64,000 nucleotides of DNA from Siphonodentalium dalli. Lineage: Eukaryota > Mollusca > Scaphopoda > Gadilida > Siphonodentaliidae. Shown here in pieces: positions 1 through 11,969 of this stretch (positions are counted from its first letter, which is position 1; each line of letters begins with the position of its first letter). The notes under the pieces are model-generated. The model was given only the letters and a program-made list of their open reading frames with translations, was not told where the DNA came from and did no database searches. The stretch covers positions 200,498,244-200,562,243 of the forward strand of contig CP136061.1 in assembly GCA_032622095.1 (NCBI GenBank), written 5' to 3'. The translations under genes were made by a program, and so were the position numbers.

Positions 1-2560
1 GTTTTAATAAGACTGGCATCGTGGTATAGCAGTAATTGGTAGCAGTGTTCTCAGCTCTACTTGGTATGATTGTGATTTAATATTGACGGTTTGTGGTGTC
101 AGTTATATTTAAGCAGGTACCTGTAGCTACAAGCAATTGCATTAAAATCCGAAAAAAAATTCAGTTTCAAACTGGTAATTTCACGATTCCATTGCACATG
201 CAGGAACAGACACATTGTAAAGATGTTGAGATGCGGCGTGGACTTCCGGAATGTTTATGAAATTCTGTGCGATCGTGGAAGTGTATTTGACAGGTCAAGC
301 TATCATTACGTTATTGCACGTGTCAGATAAACTGACGACACGAGCACACACATGCGGTTTTGTTTATTTCATACCAAGCGAGTGATATTGATATGGTGGC
401 AAGTTCTTTCATATGCTTGCGACATACAATATGGAAATAGTCTGCCTACCCATTAGTGGTAGGAAGTTCAATGGTGGCTATTACTTAATTTCACAATGCG
501 CTCCATAGTTGGTTGCGACATTGATCAACTCAGACTGAAAATCCTTTATTGGTGTACCAGCGCAGTGTGAAAATGGGTGATGTGAGAGCGCATTAAAATA
601 TATAATACGGCCTTAGACTTGTGACATAACCAGCAATTGTGTACAGTGTTCTCAACGCTACCTGCTATTAGAGTTTTGATGCTGATAGTGCATGGTGTCT
701 ATTAAATTTAACAATTTCATGACTTGAGTTTCCGGAAATATTACGAAAAACCCTGTGCCAACGCATTCTCTTACATATACGAGGCTTCATATATAAGGGA
801 AGGCACTGGAACATGGTCTTTAATACCACAACAGTGCAGCTCCCAGCATTAAAAGGATAAACAAATATTGCAGGAAAAATACAAACAGTCACTAAAATAC
901 TTAAAATTTCCAGGTTGTGTGATTAAATCTATGAGTTATAATCGTTTTATGTATTTGACACTTTCGTGGAAGAAACCGTGTTGAGCAACATCCATAATGC
1001 AGGGATGTAGAGACACTTGTGGGGAAGGGTCAGTTAGAATATGTCGTTCCAATGTGTGATTAACAGCCGCATATGTGTGTTATTTCCCCCTGGTATATGA
1101 CATACTTGCATACGTCGCGTAAGGATAACAATTTGTATTTGACTGATCGTGCGATCATTACGCCACTGCACTCGTCCGATATACGACAACAATATCTCGC
1201 GCATGCGATTTTGTGTATATATTCCGTACCAAACGTGCGAAATTGATGTCGTGTCAAGTGCGTCCATATGCGTGCGACATACAGTATATGGCAATAGTTT
1301 GACAATCCGTTAGTGGTATACTATGTTCAATTGTGGTTAATTCTTAATTTCACATTGCATGCGTTCTAGAGTTGGGATACGTCGATATTCCGGTAGGGGC
1401 GTTCACATGGTTGCGGCATCGATTAATGGATCCTGGCATATGGACTGAACATTGCTTTATTGACGTAGTAGCGCAGTGAACAAAAAATGAAGCCTTAAAA
1501 TGTTTACACAACCAGTAATTGGGTACAGTATTCTCGACTACGTGTATGACTGAATGTTGGTGCTGATGGTGTTTGGTGTCCGTATTAGTTTGAAGCAGAT
1601 ATGACAATTATCGCAAGAAAAATACAAATTAAGTTACTAAAATGCAGGTTTTATGGTTAAATCTATGAATTTTTGTTACCTGAAATTGAGAATTTTCACT
1701 CAAGAAACAGTGTTAGGCAACATCTATCTTGCAGGGATATAGAGACATCGGTGGGGAAGAGTCAGTTAGAATATATCGATCGAGCGTGTGGTAAACAGAC
1801 CCAGTTGCATGTTTGTTACTGGCCGATAGTGTATGATAATCATGCGTCTTTTAATGAGAACAATAATGTTTTTGGCAGATTGTGCTATCCTACGCCATTG
1901 AACTCGTCTGATATACTGACAACAGTAAGACACACGCGTAGTTTTGTGTATATATTCCATACCAAGCATGCGACATTGATATCGTGTCATAAGTGCATCC
2001 ACATGCTTGCGACATACACTAGTTATGGAAATAGTCTGTCCAACCGGTAGTGGGAAATTGTATTTAATCGTGGATACTTCTTAATTTCACATTGCGTTCC
2101 GAAGTTGATCAACATATCCTGGTATATATTGACTGAACATTGCTTTATTGACGTAGTAGCAGTGTACACATTATTTATGTAGGAACGCTTTACACACAAA
2201 CAAATAACGATTATATAACGGTGTGACATAACCTGTATTTGGGTACAATATTTTGGACTCTGGTATGACTGAATTTTGGGAATTATGTGCATGCCTGCGT
2301 CGTGTAAGGATGACACTTAAGGTTGCAATCGTTCGATATACTGATACCAGTAACATACGCGTGCGGTTTTGTGTATGTAGCCCACATATTGATATAGTGT
2401 CAAATGCATGCGTTCATATGCTTGCGACATATACTGTGACATGGGTCTGTCAATCCGTTAATGTCACTATGTTCAATCGCGCCGGTTAGTACTTAATGTC
2501 ACACCTGTGTTCTTTAGTTGGGATATGGGAGGAGCACCCATATGCTTGCGACATGACTGT
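1..2560. repeat. degenerate tandem array, 0.6-0.9 kb units
   Basis: Several diverged copies of one unit lie in the same orientation. Landmarks recur at about 411, 1267, 2002 and 2418 (a TGCTTGCGACATAC-like string followed by an AATAGTCTG-like and a TTAATTTCACA-like string). A second landmark (CAGTAATTGG-like) recurs near 29, 632, 1511 and 2230. A third, GGGGAAG-GTCAGTTAGAATAT, occurs near 1020 and 1754. The copies differ by many substitutions and indels, so the array is old. It reaches the left window edge and probably continues. Short open frames here differ between copies and look non-coding. Confidence 0.7.
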
Positions 2561-2849
2561 AACAGGACTTGTTTCTTCGGATTGTGAACTGTACTATACT
2601 GTATGACGTCACCGTGTGCTCACACAATTCCCTCCAACTTATGCAAATAAGCATTTCTATCTCAGATTTGAATAGACGTTGGATATTTTCGGTCTACATG
2701 ACTTAGCTGTGTAGCAACACACCATGAGATATACAGCACACCCTGTAATCACTCCACATGTAGTGCAGAATTTCAACACACAACTTGGAGCATTTTGTAA
2801 TGTAATTTTATTATATTTCCACGCTGTCAAGCAGACCAGATCTTCGGTG

Positions 2850-3351
2850 TTAAAGACACGGTTGGCCTTGGCGGTGGGTATCCTGTGAAAATATCTCCAC
2901 CCGTCAAAAACCGCCACAAACAGAAAGAACATCAAAATGTAGATAGACTTTGTCCGTATACAAATAAGAAATATCACATGAACAGTATGTTATGGTCATA
3001 TGTTTGACCATTGTTATGTAAACAAAAGCATAAAAAGTAACTTTTCTGGTGTTTGTTTATATTATGATGGTAAACATAAAGAGCGTTCTTTGTTTGTGAA
3101 TACCTGATATGGAACTAATAAAGAGCGTTTATGCCATTTGTGTGCGATTAACCAGTAGCATTGCACTGTCTTCTGTAACACAATCAGGCTCTTGCTTAGG
3201 TAAAAAATAGTAGGTCTTTATGATAACATGCTGTTTATGCGATGGTCATGGTATATATGAACGGAACTGTATGCGTTTTAATGTTTTAATGTTTACGATG
3301 TTTGGAACAAATATGAATATTTTCGACAATTAAGGCCGCACGTGCCTTTAA
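2850..3351 (+). mobile_element. family A TTAA MITE, copy A1
   Basis: A ~500-bp non-autonomous element. It is bounded by TTAA on both sides (2850-2853 and 3348-3351), with imperfect terminal inverted repeats: TTAAAGACACGGTTGGCC at the left and, reverse-complemented, TTAAAGGCACGTGCGGCC at the right. It has no coding capacity. Near-identical copies lie at 4112, 6598 (inverted) and 15617. The TTAA target suggests piggyBac or Kolobok mobilisation, but no transposase is present to decide. Confidence 0.85.
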
Positions 3352-4111
3352 CAGTTAACGCATCGAGTAAAAAATGTTGTGAAAATATCAACAGTGTCGC
3401 ACAAAAGAACACCTCTTCGAAAGTTCTATTTGAGCACAGGAAGAAATGTCATTATTTCCCTTTATCTTTGTCACATCAATTTCGTCGACTAATTTCGATA
3501 CCGGTATAATTCAAAAGCGGTAATTATTATAAATGTATTTCGTATCGCAAACTGCCAGATTTAATCTACGTGGGCTTTATTACGTTTACGTATGGTCATA
3601 TTATGTTACAAATGATGTGATACAAACAAATTATGTATTTATAGATGTATTGTATGTGTAAGTAGCAGCAGGCACAAAATCCTCAACCCGGTTAAGGTAC
3701 ATGTACAGGTAGTAAATTTGACAACATGAATGTAGCATGTATCCAGCCCAATCAAATCTGTGTCTACTTGAATGACGGATCGCACAACTTTAGAAAGTAC
3801 AAATATTAGCATTGCCTAATTGGTATGCACATATTTAATAAAAATATAAATAAAATTAATAATAATTAACAAATAAAAGAAATAAAAGAAATAAATAACA
3901 AATTCGATAGCATACAAGTACAGTATGCTTATATGGCTCTACTTGATACATTCTCCAAACAGAAAACTATGTATTGTTCTGCCGCCATTTTAGAACTGCT
4001 ACATGTGTTTAAGACCTTATTAAGGTGGCTGGGGGCAGAAACCGCAACATATTTCGGTGCAATTAAGATTATGGCTCATGGGAAAAGATTAAAAAAAACA
4101 CATTGGAGTAA
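3352..4111. other. non-coding spacer, AT-rich
   Basis: No gene is recognised. 3833-3905 is a low-complexity A/T stretch made of AATAAA-like words. A 60-codon frame at 3933-4115 runs into the next MITE and has no recognisable features. Confidence 0.5.
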
Positions 4112-4613
4112 TTAAAGGTACGATTGGCCTTGGCGGTGGGTATCCTGTGAAAATATTTCCACCCGTCAAAAACCGCCACAAACAGAAATAACATCAAAAT
4201 GTAGACAGACTTTGTCCGTATACAAATAAGAAATATCGCATAAACAGTATGTTATTGTCAAATGTTTGATCATTGTTATGTAAACAAAAGAATAAAAAGT
4301 TACTTTTCTGGTGTTTGTTTATATTATGATGGTAAACATAAAGAGCGTTCTTTGTTGGTGAATTCCTGATATGGAACTAATAAAGAGCGTTTATGCCATT
4401 TGTGTGTGATTAGCCAGTAGCATTGTGCTGTCTTCTGTAACACAATCAGGCTCTTGCTTAGGTAAAATATAGTAGGTCTTTATGATAACATGCTGTTTAC
4501 GTGATGGTCATGGTATATATGAACGAAACTGTATGCGTTTTAATGTTTTTCTGTTTACGGTGATTAGAACAAATATGAATATTTTCGACAACTAAGGCCT
4601 CACGTGCCTTTAA
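4112..4613 (+). mobile_element. family A TTAA MITE, copy A2
   Basis: Same structure as the copy at 2850. TTAA lies at 4112-4115 and 4610-4613, with terminal TTAAAGGTACGATTGGCC and (reverse complement) TTAAAGGCACGTGAGGCC. The internal sequence aligns end to end with the first copy, with few differences, and in the same orientation only ~760 bp away. Confidence 0.85.
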
Positions 4614-4959
4614 TCGAAACCTAAATTAGTATCATATAGGATACCGGTACAGCTCAACCAGTTGACACTTGGATGAAGTTTAAAACACCTGAGCTAGCGT
4701 AAATAATTCCCAACCACCAGTGTAAGGGATATATCATGGTTATTGCACTATACTACCACCGGGGAGGTGGGAATGAAATAACTATGATTTATTTATTTTT
4801 ACACCAAAGTAAATTTTCGACACAGTGAACTGGTACCTGTTAGCGTGACTGAGGCCTGAATACATTTACCAAGTATACACATGCCTGTCTACCTACTCAC
4901 CTATATACTGATATATAATTTCAGTGCAAAAATGCCAAATGACATAATATACCTAAGTA
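4614..4959. other. spacer with no recognised feature
   Basis: Nothing beyond AT-rich sequence is seen between the MITE and the Helitron. Confidence 0.4.
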
Positions 4960-5460
4960 TCTCATATATATTTTGAAGACCTCTGTCTGTCTGTTTGTCT
5001 GTTTGTCATTAATACAAATCTACGATTCTCGACCGATCGGGACGAAACTTGGTACGTGTGTGTAGTTTGACCAGGCGGTGGTCGTTGTCGTCGTATTGGC
5101 GAGCCCGTGCGACGCCCGTGCAGCGCATGCGCAGACGATATTTCGGAAACGGGTGGAGCTATCGACTTTGAAATTTGTATGTGAATGTATCTTGCCCCGA
5201 ATACGAATTTTATCGGGTCGCCGAGCCCGTGCGACGCCAGCTTCGCGCATGCGCAGACGAGATCTCGGAAACGGGTGGAGCTATCGACTTGAAATTTGGT
5301 ATGTGAATGTATCTTGCCCCGGATACGAATTTTATCGGGTCGCCGAGCCCGTGCGACGCGAGCTTCGCGCATGCGCAGACGAGATCTCGGAAACGGGTGG
5401 AGCTATCGACTTGAAATTTGGTTTTTGAATAGCCCGGACAACGTCGGGCTCATCCGCTAG
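4960..5460 (+). mobile_element. non-autonomous Helitron with internal tandem repeat
   Basis: It has Helitron end structure. The 5' end is TCTCATATATATTTTG after an A (4959). The 3' end has a hairpin AGCCCG-8 nt-CGGGCT at about 5431-5450, followed a few bases later by CTAG (5457-5460) and a T, so insertion was between A and T. A (GTCT/GTTT)n microsatellite follows the 5' end, then a GC-rich array of 122-bp units. The two minus-strand elements at 46225-47213 share both ends, which supports the boundaries. There is no Rep/helicase, so it is non-autonomous. Confidence 0.8.
5101..5430 (+). repeat. 122-bp tandem repeat inside Helitron
   Basis: Three units begin with GAGCCCGTGCGACGC at 5101, 5223 and 5345, an exact 122-bp period; the last unit is cut by the Helitron 3' end. 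Units two and three are nearly identical and unit one is slightly more diverged. The open frames on both strands here arise because 122-bp GC-rich units happen to lack stops. Confidence 0.85.
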
Positions 5461-6597
5461 TTATTATATATACTAAATTACTTCAACATGCAAGTTGACA
5501 ACCTCACTTCCCCAGTCCCAGAAATATGCACTGCACAGTCTATGATATAAAATACACTAGTACTTTTTCTTTTAGTTTGTACTTTTTACCACAATTGATA
5601 AGTAATTAGTCTAAGTAGGAGTCTGAGCAAAGGAATAGCACATGATTTATAAATTTCCAAGATTCTTTGCTTTATTAATTTAATATCATATTTGTTTCAA
5701 GAAATCAAAGCTCCACAAATGACACAGACGAGCAATAATATGTTATCAGTGTACTTCAGAAATTGTATCTAATTACTATTGCAGCGCACATGTCACTCAA
5801 AACTTGTCTGGCAAAGCCATTGAGCGAAACAGAGTAAACAAGAAAACTAAGATGCATGCATCAGGTCAGCCATGAACTATTTAGCATAGAATAATTCAGT
5901 TCGGTTGCAGTTTCACAACGTTACAACTGACATACGATTACACCTTGAATGTGGAAATATGTAAGAGTGAATATTAATGTTCTAAATCCCATGTTTCACA
6001 TTTAGTGGTAATGGGGTCGTACTTTATTAACACGCAAGTAGTGTAATTAAGTACGGGTAATTAGAAGTAACAAATCGTTTAGTTTCTATCGTATCGGATA
6101 AAAGAGGTGAGCAGATTGCCGATGATGAATGCTCTCGTTAGCTGCCAATATAATGTGCATATTTGCCCCGTTACGTTTATACACTGTAGCATTGGCGGGC
6201 CAGAGTGTGTTGACATGTTAAGTGTTTGGTTCATTAATAACAGATCAGCAGGGATTTGTCGTGATAACGTATACGTGGAAATATGCTACCTAAACGGTTA
6301 AATTAACGGTTGATCTATTACACCACCGTGTATACTCGGTTTAAATAGGTATATTATATAGGGACGTGTGCTCAATTTTGGTGCGGACCGATGATAAAAC
6401 AAAATCAGAAGTAAATGTCGGCGGGCGGGAGGGCCATTTTTTCAATAATTTTAAAAGAAATTGAACAGTTGCAGCAGCAGCAGCAAAAAAAGGGTGTACA
6501 ATTGGCAAATGATGAGGGGCGGCGTGACGTGTAACTAGGATTGAACTTAGATATGCAATTTGGAGATTATTGGATGAGGGATGTTATATTAATTATA
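5461..6597. other. non-coding spacer
   Basis: No gene is recognised. A short (CAG)n run occurs near 6469-6486. The 64-codon frame at 6107-6301 has no family features. Confidence 0.45.
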
Positions 6598-7091
6598 TTA
6601 AAGGGACGAGGGGGCTTAGTTGTCGAAAATATTCATATTTGTTCCAAACACCGTAAACAGAAAAATATTAAAAGGCATACATATTGGTTCAAATATACGA
6701 TCACTATCGCGTAAACATCATGCTCACATAAAGACCTACTAAATTTTACCTAAACAAGAGTCTGATTGTGTTATAGAAGGCAGCACAATGCTACTGGCTA
6801 ATCACACACAAATGGTATAAACGCTCTTTATTATTTCCAAATAAGGAATTGAGCAACAAAGAACGCTCTTTATGTTTACCATCATAATATAAAGAAACAC
6901 CAAGAAAGTAACTTTTTATGCTTTGTCAAACAATCGTCAAATTTACGACAATAACATACTGTTTATGAGATATTTCTCATTTGTATATTAACAAAGTATG
7001 TCTATATTTGAATATTATTTTCGTTTGCAGCGGTTTTTGACAGGTGGAAATATGTTCACAGGATACCCACCAAGGCCTTCCGTACCTTTAA
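6598..7091 (-). mobile_element. family A TTAA MITE, copy A3 (inverted)
   Basis: The reverse complement of the family A element, with TTAA at 6598-6601 and 7088-7091. It is somewhat more diverged than A1/A2 (for example TTAAAGGGACGAGGGGGC at its low-coordinate end). Confidence 0.85.
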
Positions 7092-7392
7092 GGTATACTG
7101 CAACTTTGTTTCTTGCCAATAGCAGAATACATAATGCTATTAAGAAGTGACACAAAACACAGAACATTTTTTTTAATTATAAGTATTGAGCAGTGAGAAA
7201 TATTTGAGTAGAGGAAACCAGTAACGAAAGGCGATATTAACATGATTTCTGTCAGCGAATAATTGTTTACGTTCCAATGAATATTAAAATGTACTGAAAA
7301 CAAACTGCTAATGGGTGCCAGACTTTCATAAACACAAATTATGTATTAATGGTGTAACGACATATTTCGTTCTTAATTGTCTAAAAAAAATA

Positions 7393-7629
7393 GGGGATCG
7401 GGATGTTTGGATCTCTAGTTTAACGACATTTTTCGGTCTTTAATAGTTTAATGACATTTTTCGGTCTTTATAATATCTCAAGATATAGGGGGTATTTGGA
7501 TCTCTATAGTTTAACGACATTTTTCGGTCTTTATAGTTTAACGACATTCTCGGTCTTTAATATTTCAAGATATAGGGGCCCTTAGTGGGTATTTGGATCT
7601 CTAGTTTAACGACATTTTTCGGTCTTTGA
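7393..7629 (+). repeat. short degenerate repeats (TTTAACGACATTTTTCGGTC)
   Basis: Five close copies of a ~25-bp motif, TTTAACGACATTTTTCGGTC with small changes, lie near 7420, 7446, 7508, 7536 and 7602. They alternate with a GATATAGGGG-GGATCTCTA segment, so short and longer periods are mixed. It directly precedes the family B tandem array. Confidence 0.75.
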
Positions 7630-7697
7630 TAGCAAAATGGAAGAAGTACATCTTTGGAAAGATGTGGTGGCCCTAAAAAGGAAAGTTGTTTGGTGAT

Positions 7698-9142
7698 CTT
7701 GAAATGCAGTTTTTCTGAACAGTCTTCCTTGATTAAAGTGATGTGAAACACTCCGGTAGACAACGGGCAGAGTGATCAAATAGAAATTAAGAATAATCTT
7801 TCTCAAAGTAGTTATTTGTTACGAATAGTAATCCAAATGGATGATACACAACGTCATTCTTATATATTAGTTAAATGCAATGACTCTCGATGCCATCGAG
7901 TCGATGGCGAAATCATTTTTGTTTAATTATAGCCGATAGTTGCGCCCCGAATCAAGATGTAAATATTTACAATTTGGAGTAGTTCAGACGATGTTCTCTA
8001 TGAAGTGGTGTGGTAGATTATTTTGGAAATTTTCAGTGATGTTAGTAGAATGATAACATTCCCCAGGTTGGCAAAGTGCCTGAGCACTAACTTATCAATT
8101 TCTCGCACCCGAAAAAGTCCATAACAAGTCCATAATATATGTTTAAGCATATATATAAATCTCCGAAAACCAAAATTCTAAAGCATTAAACGATTTCTTG
8201 AAATACAGTTTTTCTGAACAGTCTTCCTTGATTAAAGTGATGTGAAACACTCCGGCAGACACCGGGCAGAGTGATCAAATAGAAATTAAGAATAATCTTT
8301 CTCAAAGTAGTTATTCGTTACGAATATTAATCCAAATGGATGATACACAACGTCATTCTTATATATTAGTTAAATGCAATGACTCTCGATGGCGAAATCA
8401 TTTTTGTTTAATTATAGCCGATAGTTGCGCCCCGAATCGAGATGTAAATATTTACAATTTGGAGTAGTTCAGACGATGTTCTCTATGAAGTGGTGTGGTA
8501 GATTATTTTGGAAATTTTCAGTGATGTTAGTAGAATGATAACATTCCCCAGGTTGGCAAAGTGCCTGAGCACTAACTTATCAATTTCTCGCACCCGAAAA
8601 AGTCCATAACAAGTCCATAATATGTCTTTAAGCATATATATATAAATCTCCGAAAACCAAAATTCTAAAGCATTAAACGATTTCTTGAAATACAGTTTTT
8701 CTGAACAGTCTTCCTTGATTAAAGTGATGTGAAACACTCCGGCAGACACCGGGCAGAGTGATCAAATAGAAATTAAGAATAATCTTTCTCAAAGTAGTTA
8801 TTCGTTACGAATATTAATCCAAATGGATGATACACAACGTCATTCTTACATATTAGTTAAATGCAATGACTCTCGATGGCGAAATCATTTTTGTTTAATT
8901 ATAGCCGATAGTTGCGCCCCGAATCGAGATGTAAATATTTACAATTTGGAGTAGTTCAGACGATGTTCTCTATGAAGTGGTGTGGCAGATTTTTGTGGAA
9001 AATTTCAGTGATTTGGCAAAGTCCCTGAGCACTAACTTATCAATTTCTCGCACCTGAAAAAGTCCATAACAAGTCCATAATATGTCTTTAAGCATATATA
9101 TAAATCTCCGAAAAACAAAAATTATAAAGCATTAAACGATTT
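7698..9142 (+). repeat. family B repeat, three tandem ~490-bp units
   Basis: Three consecutive copies begin CTTGAAAT(G/A)CAG at 7698, 8197 and 8684 and end at the GCATTAAACGATTT string. The first unit has an extra 14-bp duplication of the CGATG..CATCGAGT type near 7888. The third has a short deletion near 9012. Diverged single copies occur at 39851 and 47601, so the unit is a dispersed repeat that was amplified in tandem here. No coding potential is seen. Confidence 0.85.
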
Positions 9143-11969
9143 GCTATATTTCCAAGGCATATATTTCATCTGATTTAGCGAGAATCCATATATACTTTTT
9201 CACGAGAATCCAGGGTAATTTGCGAGAATATTTACGAGAATCTAGATTTGGATTTTCGCCGAAATATAAGCCCTGATTTCACTCTGAAGTGTGCCTAAAT
9301 GGCATAAATTGTACCGTGGTTCCCATGTTCGCCAAAGTGGCATAAATTTATTTCAGGATAATACTAATTTTAGGCATTCATTTATATCACTGATATCAGG
9401 ACAATAAATAGCCATTTACATTGCATGGAACAAAGAGCGTTATTGTTTATTGGTGTTGTTTTTGGAAGTGGTGGTAGTTAAATTTTATACATTTCGACCC
9501 CCAATAAGTATTTCCGAACAAATGAATTATTAACAAGCGTGACATGACATCATTGACGTGGATAATTAACACCGATCTACAAGCAATTAAAGTCTTAAAA
9601 TGAGCTAAAATTTTACATTTTCTTTAAAAAATTTACATTTTTATCTCTCGCGACATAATTGTCACCAATAAAAACAAATTTGATTCATCGTGGAAGTTAG
9701 TCGGTGACTATAAATAATGTCACCATTCAACTGAATGTTGTTGAGCATATTTCAACCAATTTTGGAAGTTTAAATGAATATTTTCTTCACACGCAAAGTA
9801 AAATTGACAAATTTCAGGATTTTAGCCTGCTTCGTTGGGACCAAAATTTGTTGTGCACACTCAAGAAACGTCTACCGACACTCGCTATGTCAAATTATGC
9901 CATGACCATGCTATAAACTAGCTTGAAATTGGCAAAACAATGAATTTTTTTTTGGTTGAAAAATTTACATAGGTAACGATTATTTTTCGATAAAAACGAA
10001 AATAATGCGAATTTCAGCACTCGTCAGAATGGTGCAGAATAACATACGAGTCTTCTTATATGCGAAAATTTGACCTCATTCGATAAATTAGTCTCGTAAT
10101 TAAGGATATGGAATTCCGTCGCACTGTAGTGTTACTGTACATGGCCGACGAAATTTTGAAATGTAAACACGCATCAAACACGCATCAAATTTACCTTTTG
10201 TGAGAATAACAAAAGCGCAACCTTGATCAAAGTAATACAATACACAACAACACATAGAATAAAACTGATATAAACACGGTATAAGTGAGAATAAGACGCG
10301 TATTCAGACGTGCAATTTGACAACATTTCTTCGCTATAAATATATCTGACCCAGATGCAGCTGTTTTGCGCACGTCACTTTCCATATTTGGAATTTCCAT
10401 ATATGGGACCTGAATACCGATCAATAAATTGCAAACAAATTACCACGCAATTATCTTAGCATAAAAATATATTGTAATTTATACAACTACGATCCTGGTA
10501 ACCCTGATAACTAATACAATATACCGGCCAATTCATTTTAAGATCGTTATTTCACTTTGCTTTAGGCATAAATACACTCTTGAACGCACATAAACGACCC
10601 ATTGGCGTTAAATTAAATATACTCGGTATTTATTAATATTAGTTTTTTATTGCTCAGTTTTGAGTTTGACCCTTGACACCTGTCAATATATTTGGGCTGA
10701 ATTCATATGATGCGGTATTATTCCTCGAAATAAACAACAAAGCAGTCGTTACTTCGAAATGTCGTTTGGGCTAACATTTACACAAATCCTTCGCGTGTTC
10801 TCCTCAATTGGCACGCATGTTCTGAGCCGACACACAGGTTATCCCAGAAACTCCTGTGAAATAAACAGCCAAGGTTTGGCTGAAATTAGCATGACCTAAT
10901 TACATTGTCCTCAAAATCAACATCACGTGAAAACTCTGCCGGTTGTTTTTAAAAGTCTATACCATTTCAAACAAACGACAAATTAAAACAGGACAAACAC
11001 ATGTTACAAATAATAAAACCACCAGTACCTGTCAATATATGTTATGCATGCAAAGCGCAAACTAATTACACACATTACCCGATTTTAGTTGCAAGCAATC
11101 CGAAAAAGCATGTTGCCGAAGAGAAAGCATCAAAATACAGAATATTGAAGAAATGTATGACAACCCGTAGAGACAAAAAATTACATATATCGCACATCTT
11201 TTGGGAACCGCGGTCCACTTAGTTTGATTTAAATGCGGAAAAATATCACTACGCTCATATGAACCTTATTACTCTTTATATTTCTGCACTGCTAAGATAA
11301 TACATGTATGTATAACTAGACCGTATAGGCCTACTGGCTACGGGCCCAAATGAACGTACGCGTAGATCTCAAGCAAGGTCGCCCATATGCACAATCGTAA
11401 GACTACAATGTAATATGCGCAATAAAGATAAATTGATATTTGCCTCACGATATTTCACGATATCATAACTAAATTGTGTCATTACAACCACATATCCAGG
11501 TATAAACCTTACTAGGTCCGGATCTGAGCGAGCCTAATTAAATCTTAAGGCTACAAATTGAATAGTGACTATATAATCCGATTAAAATTCATTTTCACTC
11601 AGAAATTTAAGGTCCATACCGTACATCCTGTCTATCATCCCCGTCCCAAACAAAAACAAAAGCACACGTCAGTCGAAATATGATGGAATCGCACCATCCT
11701 GCACCATAACTATCACCACACACTTGTTATTTCATATTACATATATGTTTGTGTAGTTATAACCTTTCATGTTGTTTCCATGTTTTGTATATATCAGAGG
11801 TTCCATAACATATTCACACATACAGCTCCGATACACTGTCTGTCACACAACTGTGCAAAGTCTAAGTGCCAGGTGCCAACGTTGAAATTGACAAACACAA
11901 TGTCCTCTTCTCCAGGCACGAAGCCCATTTGCTGCTCATTACTCATCTCGAATCACCGACTAAAATATA
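9143..11969. other. non-coding spacer
   Basis: No gene is recognised. Near 9178-9252 a CGAGAATC-type word recurs several times. The longest frames (9704-9916, 11001-11222, 11780-11995) are under 75 codons with no domain or signal. 11780-11969 may be 5' sequence of the LINE that follows. Confidence 0.45.

Noticed and set aside
5078-5428. Arg-rich open frames on both strands
   Set aside because: They follow the 122-bp GC-rich repeat of a Helitron; the same peptide recurs in shifted frames on both strands.
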